DNA from: Polyodon spathula
Lineage: Eukaryota; Chordata; Actinopteri; Acipenseriformes; Polyodontidae
DNA: 64,000 nt
Direction of reading: 5' to 3'
Assembly (NCBI RefSeq): GCF_017654505.1
Contig: NC_054549.1
Location: forward strand, 24,802,647-24,866,646
Below are positions 14,347 through 28,975 of this stretch, piece after piece. Both the position numbers and the translations under genes were made by a program. Each line of letters starts with the position of its first letter. Within the stretch, counting starts at the first letter, position 1. A model generated the notes under the pieces. The model had not been told where the DNA came from and searched no databases. It saw only the letters and a program-made list of their open reading frames with translations.

Positions 14347-14421
<75 letters not shown>
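14347..14421. repeat. (TA)n microsatellite
   Basis: About 37 uninterrupted TA units followed by a short CA/TA tract. The open frame across it on the minus strand (poly-Ile-Tyr) is a by-product of the repeat. Confidence 0.97.
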
Positions 14422-14431
<10 letters not shown>

Positions 14432-14487
14432 AACCACATATACCCATACATACATAATATGTATGTGTGTACACACTGTGTGTCACA

Positions 14488-14660
14488 CAGAGAATCGTGA
14501 GGGTCTGGAATCAACTCCCCAGTAATGCTGTTGAAGATGACACCCTGGAAGTCTTCAAGAAGCTGCTTGAAGCGATTCTGGGATTAATAAGCTACTAACA
14601 ACCAGACGAGCAAGATGGGCCGAATGGCCTCCTCTCGTTTGTAAACTTTATGTTCTTATG
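14488..14660 (+). mobile_element. LINE (CR1-like) 3' end fragment
   Basis: The + frame reads RIVRVWNQLPSNAVEDDTLE then FKKLL, matching the extreme C-terminus of CR1/L2-type polyproteins (VWNxLPxxVVExxTLxxFKxxLD). It is followed by the widespread 3' end gggccgaatggcctcctctc and a ttatgttcttatg tail. It starts next to the TA array, so its 5' part is lost. Confidence 0.75.
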
Positions 14661-15527
14661 CTATGAAGATGGTTATTTCTATGCGTGCTGTGGACAAGGA
14701 GGAATCAATAAGATTTGAGACAATCGCATCCCCTTTTGACCTGTCTGGCGGTTCGAATGCATTTTAATGAATAATAATAATAAAAACTAAGTGCTATGAA
14801 GATGGTTCTTGTTTCTAAGCTGGCAAGGAGGAATTGAATGATGCCTGTTTAAAGACGATCAGAGCAGGTTAAATGCTTTCCCATTCCCAAGTAGCACAGT
14901 GATTGAAAAGTTGTTCCTCCAATCAGTAATGTGTAAGCCCTTTTCCTATGTAGCTACCCATTCTGGTAGGAAGTTAATGTTGCAGTGTTTTCCTTAATGT
15001 TGTTGCGTTTCCCTTAATGTCATTCTGTTTCCCTTAATGTCGTTGGGTCAATTGCGACAAACTTGCAGTTAGTACAGAGCTGCGTATCAGCTAGTATGGT
15101 ATTATCTGGATTATCACCAGCTTCATACCAAATACCAATTGCAATGAAAAAAGAAGCGGAACAAAATTGGGGACTAGCTGATCTCCAGCTTTAGTATGGT
15201 ACTAAAGGATTGTGGTTTGGAAGCACACCAAAACAAAACAGGAACTAGAGGGCCAGAGCTCAAAATCTGAGCAACTGGTACAGATTGTATTTTAAAGTGT
15301 TTTACTCAAGATTCTTTATTTTTACAAAACCTAAACATCTTATTTAATATTTATTCATGCTTAAGTTTTAAACTTGAAAGGGTATATTTACACACAACAA
15401 ATCCTACTGAATTGCCCCTTGTGCTTTTTATCAAAATGAGAACTCTTTATATATAATGTATATTCAAAGTAAATGTTCATGTTTGTTATTTACGTTGCTC
15501 CAGTACTGCATGATCATCATTTTACTT

Positions 15528-15848
15528 GGTAGTTTTAAGATTTACAATTATCATACTGTAAATTTACAGTATAATAATCGTAACTCAACTATTCACTTTA
15601 AATCTTTTGTAGTCATTTTTGTATTACTTTTAGTATAAATACATATTAATTTGGATTCATATGTTTTCTGACTGTGAACAAAGACACACATTTGCCCGTT
15701 TTCCCATTGGAAATAGTGACATTTTGAAATATTACCGTCCTGGTCACAAAAGCAAAGTTTGTGGGGAATAGCAATTATCTATACTTTAGTATTAAGCAAT
15801 TAGGAAATAACACTTACTACCCAGGAACAAAAAAAAAAATTGTTACAC
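15528..15848. mobile_element. Foldback-transposon 3'-end fragment (family of 35817-37138)
   Basis: From 15596 onward it matches the 3' end of the 35817 transposon: aaatcttttgtagtcattt, then cctggtcacaaaagcaaag, then ttactacccaggaacaaa at the edge. At 15535-15578 there is a partial palindrome (atactgtaaatttacagtat), so this copy is half of an inverted pair like the one at 62553-62977, with most of the left arm missing. Confidence 0.8.
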
Positions 15849-16315
15849 TAATTATTCAATGCAAATAAGGTTGGTAGAATAGAAAATGATTCATTCATTG
15901 CACAAGGATAGAAATATTAGAGATGTGAAGAAATATATCAGGATGTTACCATATTTACTTGCATCTAATTTTATTTTCAACATGACTTCCTACAAAACTT
16001 TCACTGAACCACAAGACGCTGGTATTTTTTTTCTTCCCATGCAAAGTAAAACACCAAGTAGTCCCTTAAATTTATGCCGCTCCCCCCAAATTAGAACCAT
16101 CATTTCTATGAAAAAATGACTTTGACCTACAATAGATGATTTTGGATGTCTGTGTAACGTCTTGTAAAACATTGCAAGATGGATTGTATTCTGCAGTTGT
16201 ACCAGCAGCTGCCCCAGTTATTGTTGGAGTGAGTTTTACAGGTTTCATGGTGCAAATGGAAAGGTGTTTTAAATATTCAGCTATGGACTGAATCTGTATC
16301 GGTTCTTTTCTCTAG

Positions 16316-16516
16316 GTCAAGAACGGATTGGAAAGGACTCCCAGTATGAGCAGGAGGGGAAGGTGCAGTTTGTGATTGACGCAGTGTACGCCATAGCTTA
16401 CGCTCTGCATAACATGCACCAGGATCTCTGTCCAGAGTATTCAGGGGTCTGTGCTGAAATGGAGCTTGCCGGAGGAAAGAAGCTACTGAAGTACATCCGT
16501 ACCGTTAACTTTAATG
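16316..16516 (+). CDS. grm7: grm7 exon, ligand-binding domain segment (probably exon 6)
   Basis: A 201-bp exon encoding 67 residues that close the Venus-flytrap domain, from [15 protein letters not shown] through [10 protein letters not shown] to [11 protein letters not shown]. The lysine of LLKYIR corresponds to the one that in group III receptors contacts the distal carboxylate of glutamate (family knowledge, mGluR4 K405). It is preserved here. The acceptor TCTAG ends at 16315 and the donor GTAAGT begins at 16517. Both borders split Gly codons after the first base, matching 730 upstream and 28596 downstream. The stretch [16 protein letters not shown] resembles mammalian GRM7 with scattered changes. 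There are no frame breaks. Confidence 0.95.
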
Positions 16517-18589
16517 GTAAGTGGATTTTAAGAACTAGTGTACACATTCCCTCCTCTCCGCAAGTTGAGGAGTTCGTACCCGATAAACATTTTGGTATCT
16601 ACCTCAATGCCAGCTAAAATCGGCAATATGATTTTGGCTTTGAGACTATACAAATTATAAATATATAGAAATACATATCCTACAGTGTCTGTATTAATGG
16701 TTAAGGAAGAAATTGACTGCAAAAGGAATACACAAATATGGTTTTCAAAAGCTGGATAAAGCTTAACAGAACCATTAAAGAGAATCAATAAACATGATAC
16801 AGAGGTCCATCCTCATAACACCATAAATCCAGACAGACAAGTCATACGTATAAACTTAAAGCAGAAAATATTACTATTTTGTATTTATAACATGGGTTTT
16901 AAACCCCTTTTTTTGGCTTCTTGTTGACAATGTCGCTTTGCTGTAGATATTTGTCTTGCTGCAACACAATGGACCCTATTTAGAAGCAGTTACAAAAGCA
17001 AAGGTTCCTTGTTTAAGGGGGTATCCACATGGGAGAGATTAGAGCAAATGATCCGTGCATGCTTCGGATCAATTGGAACTTCATAGGAATGCCTCCAATC
17101 AACCCCAGCTTGTTTAAAACAATCTGACCCGAGATAGGCGATGTGGGACGCAGATTGTTTCAAATTGAATGATGAACTATGAGGGAGAAACGATTACACT
17201 CACCCATGGGCAGTCATGCAGTGTTTCACTTGACATCTTGTAACAAACCCAATCCTTAAGCAACATCCAATAACTAGTATTTTTTTTGACTGAAATACAA
17301 ATAAACTACCCTGAACCATATAAGTCTCCAAAGCAGTAGGATTGCGCAACAGAACCAAGAAAAATTGCAGGGTAAGTCAGGATTGTTTACAACAAATAGA
17401 ACATAGGAAGACAATTAAACCAGAAGACAGAGTTCAAATAGCAGATGTTATTGAATATGTGTGGAATATTATAGTTGAGACAGATGTATCGAGCATTTGG
17501 AGTACATGAGTTTTAAACACAGCATTTGAACCATTCAAAGTGTTTACCACAGTCCATCAGGCAGTCCTTATAAAAAGGAAATGTCCATGAAACAACCACC
17601 AATACTTTAAAAGTCCCAAGATATTATTCAATCCATATTGCGAATGTAGTTGAAACATAAAACAAAAATGAAACTTCTGTGCTGGGTGCTCATTAATCCC
17701 CAATAAATAAACAAAAAGGATAATACTCTTCAAAACAGTCAGAACAGCCAAGATAATCCAGCAGAAAATAAAACAAGATTCCTCCCCATTAAGGGATCTC
17801 ACCCAGTTCTTCCTTGGTCCTGTAGAGCTTGGATTTTCCAACCAGGCAAGAAGACAAAAAGTCATGATGATAAATGGATTAGTCACCATTGTTGCTCTTA
17901 GGATCCATATAAACAATTTGAACAATGTGGATAGCTTCAGTTTGGCAGGAGATTAGATAACTGGTTAATTTAAACTGGAAAAATGGCAGATTAGAGAAAA
18001 TACTGTTTCTAACAACCAAAAGATTATTGCTTCCTGATTTCTCCTTTACAGACCAGCAAACTCCCTCTTCAAACACTCTGCATCCACAAAAAACCACACC
18101 CAAAAAAGAATCACCCCAACAAAAAAGGAACCAACCTCCCCACCAGCCAGTAATAGTCCTATTTAAAGAGACACCAATTAAGATACTTAGACTTAATGAT
18201 ACATCAAGCCCAATAAGACCTTTGCGAAGGCAATTAAGGAAAACACCTGAATCTAAATAGAATGTCCATGAGGCAATTAAAGAAAAAATCCTCAGTTAAA
18301 ACAAGAGAGAAAGTCCAGTGCAGAGATAAACCCCTACCAAAAGTTAACAGTCAATTGAAATAGTGTCACCTAATTTTACCTTATGGAATCTGAAAGGCCC
18401 ACTTTAAAAATGAGAACAAAATTACTTATTTAGCAATTGAACAGATAATTAAATTAACCTGGCCAGGTATTCTGATACTCATTTAAGAGCAGCAGGCAGC
18501 AAATTACTTATGCTGCATTCATGGAGCTAGTGCTACAGTCTGATAGTTGAACTGAAGTATCTTTTTTTTATTAAGCAGGTAAATATCAC

Positions 18590-18875
18590 TGTGGCAGAGC
18601 AGGGCTCTGCCCTTGGAAATACTGGCAGGGATGGAGGTAAATTCTCCTCCCTACCCAGGTTGATTGCCCCAGGTGGGAGCAATCAACTAATGTAATTAAT
18701 CAATTATCATTTAGCCACCTGGCATAAAGGAGGCCTCAGCCTCCCAGTAGAGGGGGATGGGGTTTTTTTAACATCTTTGTTTGGCCCTTGTGCCCTTTTA
18801 TTTTTGTGTATTTATAATATTTTTTTTGAACTACAGACTGTCTCTGGGCCTCTATCCACTCGCCAGCCTGCTACA
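18590..18875 (+). mobile_element. Solo LTR (286 bp) with perfect 5-bp duplication
   Basis: Starts TGTGGCAGAGCAGGG and ends GCCTGCTACA. The target duplication ATCAC is present at 18585-18589 and 18876-18880. It holds a GC-richer 5' half than the surrounding intron and a T-rich 3' half. No coding retroelement sequence is adjacent, so it is a solo LTR, unrelated in body to the 11590 family. Confidence 0.85.
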
Positions 18876-19399
18876 ATCACATTCTGAGAATATATTGCAG
18901 TTCATTTACTTTTGATCCCCATTTGCGTTACACTGTATTATAATGTATATGTAATTTACATACAGCAGGCAGGATAAGAGATTGCTTATATATATATCAG
19001 ACAAATCATCACTTTATATCATCTTAAATTAGATTATAGTTTCACTATTATCAGTTTAACACTGTATATATAAATATTTCAAATATGCAATGTTCTGTTT
19101 TTGTGTGCAGATCTGATGCAAGCTTTTTATTTTAAAGCACAATTATATTTCTGTTGGTGCAGGTCATGGTATTGTGTGTCATTGTTGAGCTGGGAGCAGA
19201 GAATAAACTAATGAATATATGTGTAATGTACCATTGTGAAGCATGTATTCCAAGTAATTTCTGCTCTGCTGAAAATATATATTTCCTTGGCTGACATTGC
19301 ACAAATGTGGGCAGTAAAACTGGTATTGAGTTATAAGATACATTGTTTATTTATTAACCAGGAAATGTGACCGGGAAGAAAAAACATTAAAAAATAGCC

Positions 19400-19403
<4 letters not shown>

Positions 19404-19461
<58 letters not shown>

Positions 19462-19487
19462 ATATTATATATATATATATATATATA
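19404..19487. repeat. (TG)n(TA)n compound microsatellite
   Basis: About 26 TG units (19404-19456) followed by TA units with one interruption, to 19487. The potentially variable length makes it a candidate marker. The minus-strand frame of His-Thr repeats is an artefact. Confidence 0.95.
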
Positions 19488-19756
19488 TCTATACTATAAT
19501 TATAGCAAGATATATAATTAGTGGTTTCTATTATAATCAGCATGAGCTATTATAATTATTAGTAGTATTATTTAACGAAAAATTAGTGTATTTTCTTTTT
19601 ATTTTATATTTTTATTCCAATTGTCTTAAATGTTTGTTTTAGACTATTTTGATTGTTCTATTTCTACAAGCTAGCTTTATTATCCCACTCTTTCTAATTT
19701 TACTATTACAACCACATTTTTTGGATTAATTGTTCATTTTATATATGTGTGTGTGT

Positions 19757-19828
19757 GAAGCACTTTGTGACCCTTGTGATGAAAGGCGTTCTACAAATGT
19801 GAATTGGTGGTGGTGATAGTATTATTAC
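19757..19828 (+). mobile_element. L2/SINE-type 3' tail fragment
   Basis: gtgaagcactttgtgaccct and gaaaggcgttctacaaatgt form the conserved stem-like 3' tail shared by L2-clade LINEs and their SINEs, followed by a short gtgatagtattatt tail. Only about 70 bp remain. Confidence 0.55.
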
Positions 19829-20567
19829 GTTATGTGTTTCTTTTATAATCCGAAACTTATATAACACATTAATGTGCACAACACTTATGGAATTATTTTT
19901 CAGCTACAAACACTTTAATAGAAAGAACATCAATTGCCTGTGTTCAATTTGCAGCTGGGACATAAGTAGTACCTGCTATTTTCATGATCTCAGTGAGGGG
20001 TGATGAAGATATGAAATTAAATATTACAATTCTGAATATAATTAGACAAATTTTAAATTAGGTTTGTTTTAACAGAATTTCTATCCACCAAGGAATTTCA
20101 GTAGCGATAGGAACATAGTACATTGTGACATATCTAGAGAAGTGCTTGTCCAATAGAACTCAAAATAACATTCAAAAGCACACATTATTCACATGGTCGT
20201 ATGCCATTCTTATATTGTGAATTATATATTGCAAACTGTTGACTCAGTTTAACGGTATAGACATTGCTTAGCACATGAAGCAATGTATTGGGAATTAGTT
20301 GTCAATTTTTCTGTCGTATGTTATTCTGCACGTACTGAGTCATGGTGATCCCCTTTTTTTATGTTACTCATAGCTGTACAACCACAGGGGGGGATATTTT
20401 TCTTGCTGACATTTTGTATGTATTAACTTTAAGACATGCTGTTCAAACTTGGCTGTCATTAGAGGCTTCACCTATAGTGGTTTGAAAATTGTTATCTTAT
20501 AATAGAAGGCATAATAACAGATTACCAAAGCTAATTACTCCAAATTGTAATGTGTTATTTCTGTCTG

Positions 20568-20569
<2 letters not shown>

Positions 20570-20602
<33 letters not shown>
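20570..20602. repeat. Poly(A) tract
   Basis: About 33 consecutive A. No adjacent retroelement body is recognised upstream, so whether this is a retroposition tail is unclear. Confidence 0.9.
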
Positions 20603-20603
<1 letters not shown>

Positions 20604-20793
20604 ATGATTTACAATTCTAAAATGAATAAGAAAGAAGTTTAGACCACTCACAAATCCTTAAATTGAATGTCTGTGTTGTTTATTTCTTATTTGGTAACTG
20701 TATTGGGTGGCTTTGTGTATTTGAAAAAAAATAATGTAAATTAAGTAAATAGCTGATAATCAACCTCTTAATGTACACCCCACTGTACATAAT

Positions 20794-20881
20794 AAGGCTG
20801 TAATTTGAAACTAGTCTATAAACATATTTTGGGGATGCATTTAAATTAATCACTAAAAACCTGAGATGGAATTACAGCCTT
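20794..20881. repeat. Short hairpin MITE, copy 2
   Basis: An 88-bp unit with ends aaggctgtaattt and aattacagcctt. The ends and an internal cctgag word match the element at 12587-12687, while the middle differs. Confidence 0.6.
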
Positions 20882-22276
20882 CTATGTTCAGTAGAGTGTA
20901 CCTTATTTGTTATAATTAATTAATAGTTAATAATTTGATTACTTTCTCTAATGTTCACATTTCATATTCAGTTTGTATACATTATTCTAAATCATTTGAG
21001 ATCTGCTGATTTTTCCGATTGGTTAGTACAGCAGTGCTAAGGCAAAGTTGTTGTTTGTTTCTATTAGCTACATGTTGCACACGATAACTGTGAATAATAA
21101 GACGTTAAACTCCTGTACTGTAGCATGTACAGAGTCTTAGGAAGGCATAATTAATGTGCAACATATCCTAATCACAGCTATCTAACAGGTTCTTAAATAT
21201 TTTGATAAGGAGTGGATCTGTGTGTGTGTGTGTGTGTGTGTTGGAATTAGTGATGAAAGGGCAAAGACGTCAGTTGCAAAGAGAAACTTTAAATTTCAAA
21301 GTGCTTGCAAACTGCTGTCTTGAGTATAAAGATAAAAGGCGTACAGTTCCCTGCATGTTCTTTTCTTGACGTGTGTGTTTAAGGGGTCCTTTACCTTAAT
21401 TAAAGATGTACAATGTTATGCAAAGGTCATATCACCCAGTTGGTATCTGTTAATGCTAGGCATGTTTTATAGGAACTAACAAGTATCTATTCTTATAGAA
21501 CATATTTCTTTATTTATGTTTCAGGAACATACACAGATTTCAAAGTGTAATAGCCTGAAAAAATTGTAGGGACTGTCTTAATGAAACATTTTTTTTTTTT
21601 TTTTTTGTTATTTATTTATTTTTTTTTTTTTTTTGCAGCTCATTACCTTTACTCAACTGTTTGAGACATTTAGAAGTTAATTTCCACTTTCCAAAGCATG
21701 GTTTAATCTAAGAGAATGGTTACACCCTTTATAGTAGTTTTCTGTAGTAAAAGCATAGCAAAGTGTAATAAAGCATGGGTAAAGCATGGTAAACTATTAT
21801 AAGGTATAACCAGACTGCAAAATTACCATGCAGATGTGCTGTGGTAAACATTATTTATGGGTTAACACTGTGTAGTGGTGCTTATCCTATAGTAGATGCC
21901 TTCTAATCCTAACAGGACTTACAAATCTTAAAACTCACTAAGGGTTGTAACTCACAGCTAAATGAATACAGTTCACAATGTATCATAACACATTTTAAAA
22001 AGGTCTTCATTTTGGTTCAAAGGTACTGTAGATAATTGACCTTATCTTTTGATCCCTTGCTGGTCATTATTTAGCATGTAATTAAGTATACAGTTTTAAG
22101 CGCATTGCACAAAAACAGTTGTATCTAAAGAAGTTTTAAACTGTAACAACCTCCCTTTAGCTTGGGTGAGTCAGGTACCTCAGAAATGACAGCCCTCCAC
22201 TGAAATGTGAGCACTGAAAAGTAAGTAGAGCCTCAGGTTTCTTCAATTGTTCTTTTCCCAGTCTTTTCACCTTTTA

Positions 22277-23765
<1,489 letters not shown>

Positions 23766-25211
23766 TATATTATCAGAGCTCATCAGTTTCAGCCTTTTCA
23801 GCTCTGACCTAAAATCACTTCCACTTATTTTGGGTTTTGTTTTTCAAAAGCGACTCCGAGATTTTTCTTGCTCAGCTTTGATATTTCAAGTGGCAGCAGG
23901 AAGGATAATGAACCGTATCAAAGAACACAAGCGAGTTCCAGTGCACCCACATGCCATTGGTCTCTGAATGTCTCAGGAGCGCCTTTCTTTTGTACTGTTG
24001 TTTAACAAACAGATAAGACACAAAGCAAAAAGTCACTTCTATGTTAACGTACAAAGAGCTATCAAAAAAAGTAAATTGGGTCTGATATGTATTGCCATCA
24101 CTTCTTACAGTAGATCTCGCGTTTTCCTATATGAAAGAGGCACACATTGTGTTAAACGTGTATTTGGTTTTTAATGGTGTTTTTTCCATAGCATTTGTAA
24201 ACAACAACACTGGTGAATGTCTCTTGCACTCTATGTGTCGAAACACGCTGTTTTTTCTTTATTTTATTTTGAATCAAAATATTTTAAGCAAATAACATGT
24301 AAGAAGATTTTGCTCTAGCATTGAAGTATCTGCAAGGAGCAATCAATATATTTTCTTTACTAACAGCTTCGATTAAATTAGCATTCACCTGTACCATAAT
24401 GTGTGCATTTTTCATATAGGACAATCAGAGACCTGCAAAATGATGCAATATTTATTAGGTAAGATTTACTGGGATTATGCTGTTAACACCATAAAAGTGA
24501 TGATGGTATTTTTAAGTATTACTGCATTCTCTACTTGAGATTGTCTAATATCGTTTTACACTTCATTTAATAGGAAGAGTGAACTTGGACTAGACGCAGT
24601 AATATTTGTCATCCGCAGAGGTAGTTTCAGTATCAAATCCTTTACTTTTTTGGTACAAAAACCAGAAACCAGTCTATAAAACTCCATGTTCCATTATCAA
24701 ACTTGACTGCAGCAGGTTCCATCTGCAGTCTCCAATCTGCAGCCTCACATTATCTACTGACAGTAGATATATATATTTTTTATGTGATTGCTATTTATAA
24801 ATTAATTCACCAACATTATCCTGATATTACAATAATTTCACAACCCTCATATTCTGCCTACATCAAATATTTAAAATGCACCGCTTACATCCTTCACATT
24901 GGACACTCCTTAGTTAACTACCTCTAATTGCTTATTATACATCAATAACTATTTTGACATGGCTGTTTTATACGTTGTCTTTTAAAACACCCACTGTCAC
25001 TTTATGTTGATGTTAACCATGCAAGTAACTGTTACTGTAAAACACTCATAGAAGCAGAAATATATATATAATGGGAACAAAATGGAATAAAACGAGTATT
25101 CAACAAGTGAGGGGAACGTTATTTGTGTTCAAGGGCACTGTAACAAAACCTGCCTCTGGCTGACCTATTAAAATGTACCAAAAGTATTTAGACTGTCAAA
25201 TTCTGTCAATA

Positions 25212-26143
25212 GAGCCTCATTTATTAAAAAACTAAATTTACTGTCCCATTTACTAACAGAGAATACTTTAATTTACGTGCTCACTATTTGGCTAATTTAC
25301 ATACCATAGCGTGCACACTACATGCATTGTGAGGGATAATTTAATGTGCACGATAATGTCCAAAACTTACCTGTGTCCACCTTGATATAAAAAGTCCCAA
25401 CAGTCCAGGCATATCTTTTGCTCAGTGTCTTATTGTGAAAGGTGGAAATGGCTTACATTGTCGAAGATGAGCGATCAGCCTTCCGCAGGGGACAGGCAGA
25501 GGCAACACAAACTGAAACTGCACGCAGATGAGTTAGAAATTCTAGTGGAGGAGGTTGTTTTAAATTATATTACTTTGTTAGGTCCAGTGTTTTATTTAGC
25601 CACTCTGTTATTTGTACCAATGAAATTAACTATAAAATAAAATCTTAAAAATTTATAACATACATTTATGCTTCACATAACCTGTTATTTAAAGATAATT
25701 TTCACTGCTCTACATGAAAACTTTAATGCAAGTACAGTAATGTCTCCATGATGCCAAATAGATTTCAGACAAGAAAAAATAGGTTTAAATAGTGCGCCTA
25801 TCAGTGGTTGAAGCCTGGTTTCCAAACAAACTAATAAATGCTCACTTCAAGGTGCACACTGCGATTATTGCCCTTTAGTAAATACTGTGTGAATAAAGCT
25901 GATCTCATTATTTAGAGTGGTGTGCCTTATTTAAATACATTATCATGCATTACCATACAAATCACATTCATTCTGATTATCATAGTGTGGCACAATAAAA
26001 TCAGTGTGTGCCATTATATGCCCACTACTTTGCGAGATAATGATTACAATTGCAATAGTAAATACGGAAATCATGAACATGCTGCACACTAATTGCAATT
26101 ATGGTGCACCATAATGTTTAGTGCCCTTTTGTAAATGAGGCCC
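25212..26143 (+). mobile_element. Harbinger-like nonautonomous element with Myb-like ORF remnant
   Basis: The ends are inverted: gagcctcatttattaaa on the left and tttgtaaatgaggccc on the right, a terminus (GGGCCTCATTTA) I associate with PIF/Harbinger-type elements. At 25435-25605 a frame reads RQHKLKLHADELEILVEEV, resembling the start of the Myb/SANT-like accessory protein of Harbinger elements (FxxxELExLVEEV). There is no DDE transposase. Flanks share ATAG, which could include a 3-bp duplication. The superfamily is my inference from the end sequence and this short motif. Confidence 0.6.
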
Positions 26144-28595
26144 ATAGTGTGGCCAAACCAATACAGGGGAAGAGATTAAGTTTTGCATGCAGTACAATTT
26201 AAAATAACTACCTTGTGGGAAAAAAAAAGGTTAATAAATGATCAGGTGTCAAGAATCTGTGCAGACAGACTCTTATGAAATTAATTAATTAGACTAATTA
26301 AATAGTTTAAATTTCTATGTGTTAATTAACCTGAATGAATACTATATGACAATTACCATATTCAACCACCGACATGGTTCCATAGTTCCTAGCATAGCTA
26401 ACCAGACAGTCCCTGTATTGCTTACATGCAAACTAACCCTTGTTCAAATGCAATTTCTTGGTAGTAGGTCACATATAATGCTGGAGTACAATTGTTCAAT
26501 AACAATTACACAAGTATACTTTCAAACAAGCACTTCATATAAACAATATGAGTTAAGCAGCTTATACTTTTAACAAGGTTCAAATTCTGAGGTTTTTCAT
26601 ACATGCATTATAAAAGTGTAAACTATGTTATCAATTCTATGTGTTTGCAATTAAAATTAATTACTCTACTTCCACAAGGGAAAGGTACTGAAATTATACT
26701 CAACGGTTCCTTGAAGACCCAAAAGTCTGCAGAATAAACCTTCTGCTGTAGTTCAACTTTCAAGTTGGGGCTCAGCACACCTCCCGAGTGTTCCTTTATC
26801 TTCAAAACCCAAGTTGGGGTTTCAGAACACCGCCTTGTCTTCTTTCTTTGAATGCGTCACCCTGAAGGCAGTTTTGATATGCTGTGGTTTTATGACTGAA
26901 ACAGAAGCTAGTCTCAATGGTTTATTCATTATCTAATTATAACTTCCTTCTGCTGTCTTCAGCTTTCTTTTCCTCCATAAATCCTAGTTGAATGCCTCGA
27001 TCTATTTACGGTCCTGCAGTGGCTCTTTGTGTCGGGTTCAGTTAAAGTCCACTGGTCAAAGAGCTCACTACCCCCTCCTTTGTGCTGTGTGCGTGGAAGT
27101 TGCTACAGTTAAAAGTTCAACATGCGGTCCTGTTGCTATGTGATCAAAACTTAATCCAGCTATGCACTTATATCAAAAATATTTATTAGTTCAAGGCAAA
27201 TGTTCCTACATATTCAACCTGTAATAACTGAGTTTGTAGGTCTTCAATTAACTACTTAGTTAGTGCAGGAAAAGACCCAGGTAACTATAGACGGTTTAGT
27301 TTGGGCCTGATTGCTGGCACATGTCAAGGATTATATAAAACCATACAGTGCGTTGCTGCTTTGAACAGCTCCTCCACAAACTTTGGAAAAGTAGTTTCTA
27401 CTAAATTAGATGTTGAGAAGCAATGATTGAGATATGACATTAATGTAGCATGTCTTCTGTCACATTGCATTTGTTTTGAGGAACTTACCAAACATCAAAA
27501 GTGGGTCCAAGAAATGTTCAGATCTTTATACTATGAGCTCTTTATCATGGCTGTCAAATTCTCACTGAAGAGGTTTAACTCTTCTGCTCATGCTCACCAC
27601 AGCTGCCAGGCTCTGAGCAGCTTGCCTGCGGTGCTCATCCTTGTTTACGGCAAATTTTAAAAATCCCATCCTACGACAATCTGGGCCTTTCAAGTGCCCA
27701 AGTGCCACTTTATGATTTGTATAGGATTATCCAAAGACATTACTCTTTTAAAGATGTCCAAATTGAGGGTTGGTGTAGCGATGGCATCTCTTTTGAAAAA
27801 TCATAATGAACCAATGTGTCTCAATGGCCAGCATTTTTAAGTGTCACAAAGTTGTTTGTGGTGAACAGTCACAAGGCAAACTTACAGGTTTAATGATACT
27901 GCAGATTGATTTTCCCAATGCAGTTAATTATAATCATAACCAATACTATTGTATGATTACCCATGACCAGAGACAGTGTGACATTCATCTCGGCACACAA
28001 AGCAGGACGCACCTCAAGCAATGTAGTGAGAGACATCAAATCCTCATCTGTGCTTTTTTGTGATTCCTTCCAGAAGTGTAGCATTACCTTATCAGCAGGC
28101 ACATGCAATGCAAAATGCCCTAATTATGCCTGGTGCTATTGTGCTGCCTTTTAAGCTCTTTCACAAGGCCCTGCTGAAAGAACATATTGTCAGGGAGTAA
28201 GCAATTTCCGGATGACAGTAAAGACTAGCTAGCCAGCACTCTCGCCTAACGTAGTATCTCTTAAAAGCAGATGGAGCCTTTTCTAGGGGGGAAAAAATAA
28301 TTTAGAGACCTCATTTGCTGGTCTGCCCCACGGGTAGAATGAGACTGATATTTCTTGCTGCATGAAGGTCTCTGGTATGACGAAGGCAACTGAAAAAGTG
28401 AAGCCAGCGGGTCCAACGCTTGCTAATTAATCAAAAGAAAAGAAATAAAGGAAGCCATAGGATCTTGTTTTTCTTTTCAAAGCGGTCACTTCAAAGCTTT
28501 GTGATGATGGATGAGAGCACAAGCATGCTACAAAGTCTTGTTTGATTCCAGTGCGGATATTGAATTTCTTTATTGTTTTCTCTCTTTTCCCCAAG

Positions 28596-28735
28596 GCAGT
28601 GCAGGCACTTCTGTGGTGTTCAATAAGAATGGGGATGCACCGGGACGCTATGACTTGTTTCAGTACCAGATCACGAACACCAGCACACCAGGTTACAGAC
28701 CGATCGGCCAGTGGACAGACTACCTGCAACTCAAT
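28596..28735 (+). CDS. grm7: grm7 exon, ligand domain to linker (probably exon 7)
   Basis: A 140-bp exon completing a Gly codon and then encoding 46 residues, [20 protein letters not shown] to [10 protein letters not shown], the end of the Venus-flytrap domain before the cysteine-rich linker. NGDAPGRYD and IGQWTD are diagnostic for metabotropic glutamate receptors. An N-glycosylation sequon NTS is visible. The acceptor CCAAG ends at 28595 and the donor GTGAGT starts at 28736. It ends in phase 0, so codons join cleanly to GTG at 41086. LQLN followed by VEDMQW matches GRM7 better than GRM4 or GRM8. Confidence 0.95.
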
Positions 28736-28920
28736 GTGAGTCTTTATTAACACATTACTGGCTGTTTTCAGGTTACAGGTTTGCAATCCTATTGGCACTG
28801 GCTTGTAATATTACAATAGAACCTAATTTACAATTCACACTTTTACTGTCAAATCCTAGATGTATTAGCTTACAGAGTAATGCTAATATAAAGCAGGTTC
28901 AGCAGAGCTGTGTTTTTAGT

Positions 28921-28975
28921 TAGGGCGACCACACACACCACAAGAGAGCGCCATAACCACTGAACCAGGTTTGTC
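28921..28975 (-). repeat. tRNA-like (SINE head) fragment
   Basis: On the minus strand acaaacctggttcagtggtt matches a polymerase III A box (TGGTTCAGTGG), followed by atggcgctctc. No B box or tail follows at the expected spacing, so this is at most a truncated SINE head. Confidence 0.35.

Noticed and set aside
14281..14514. Minus-strand frame of repeated Ile-Tyr
   Set aside because: Produced by the TA microsatellite. The same applies to frames over 19331-19543, 48392-48754 and 54676-54885.
17557..17925. 122-codon minus-strand open frame with hydrophobic stretches
   Set aside because: No recognisable family, no splice or promoter context, and A/T-rich composition that favours hydrophobic codons by chance.
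28427..28798. 123-codon minus-strand frame opposite a grm7 exon
   Set aside because: It overlaps the real exon at 28596-28735 on the other strand and shows no domain.
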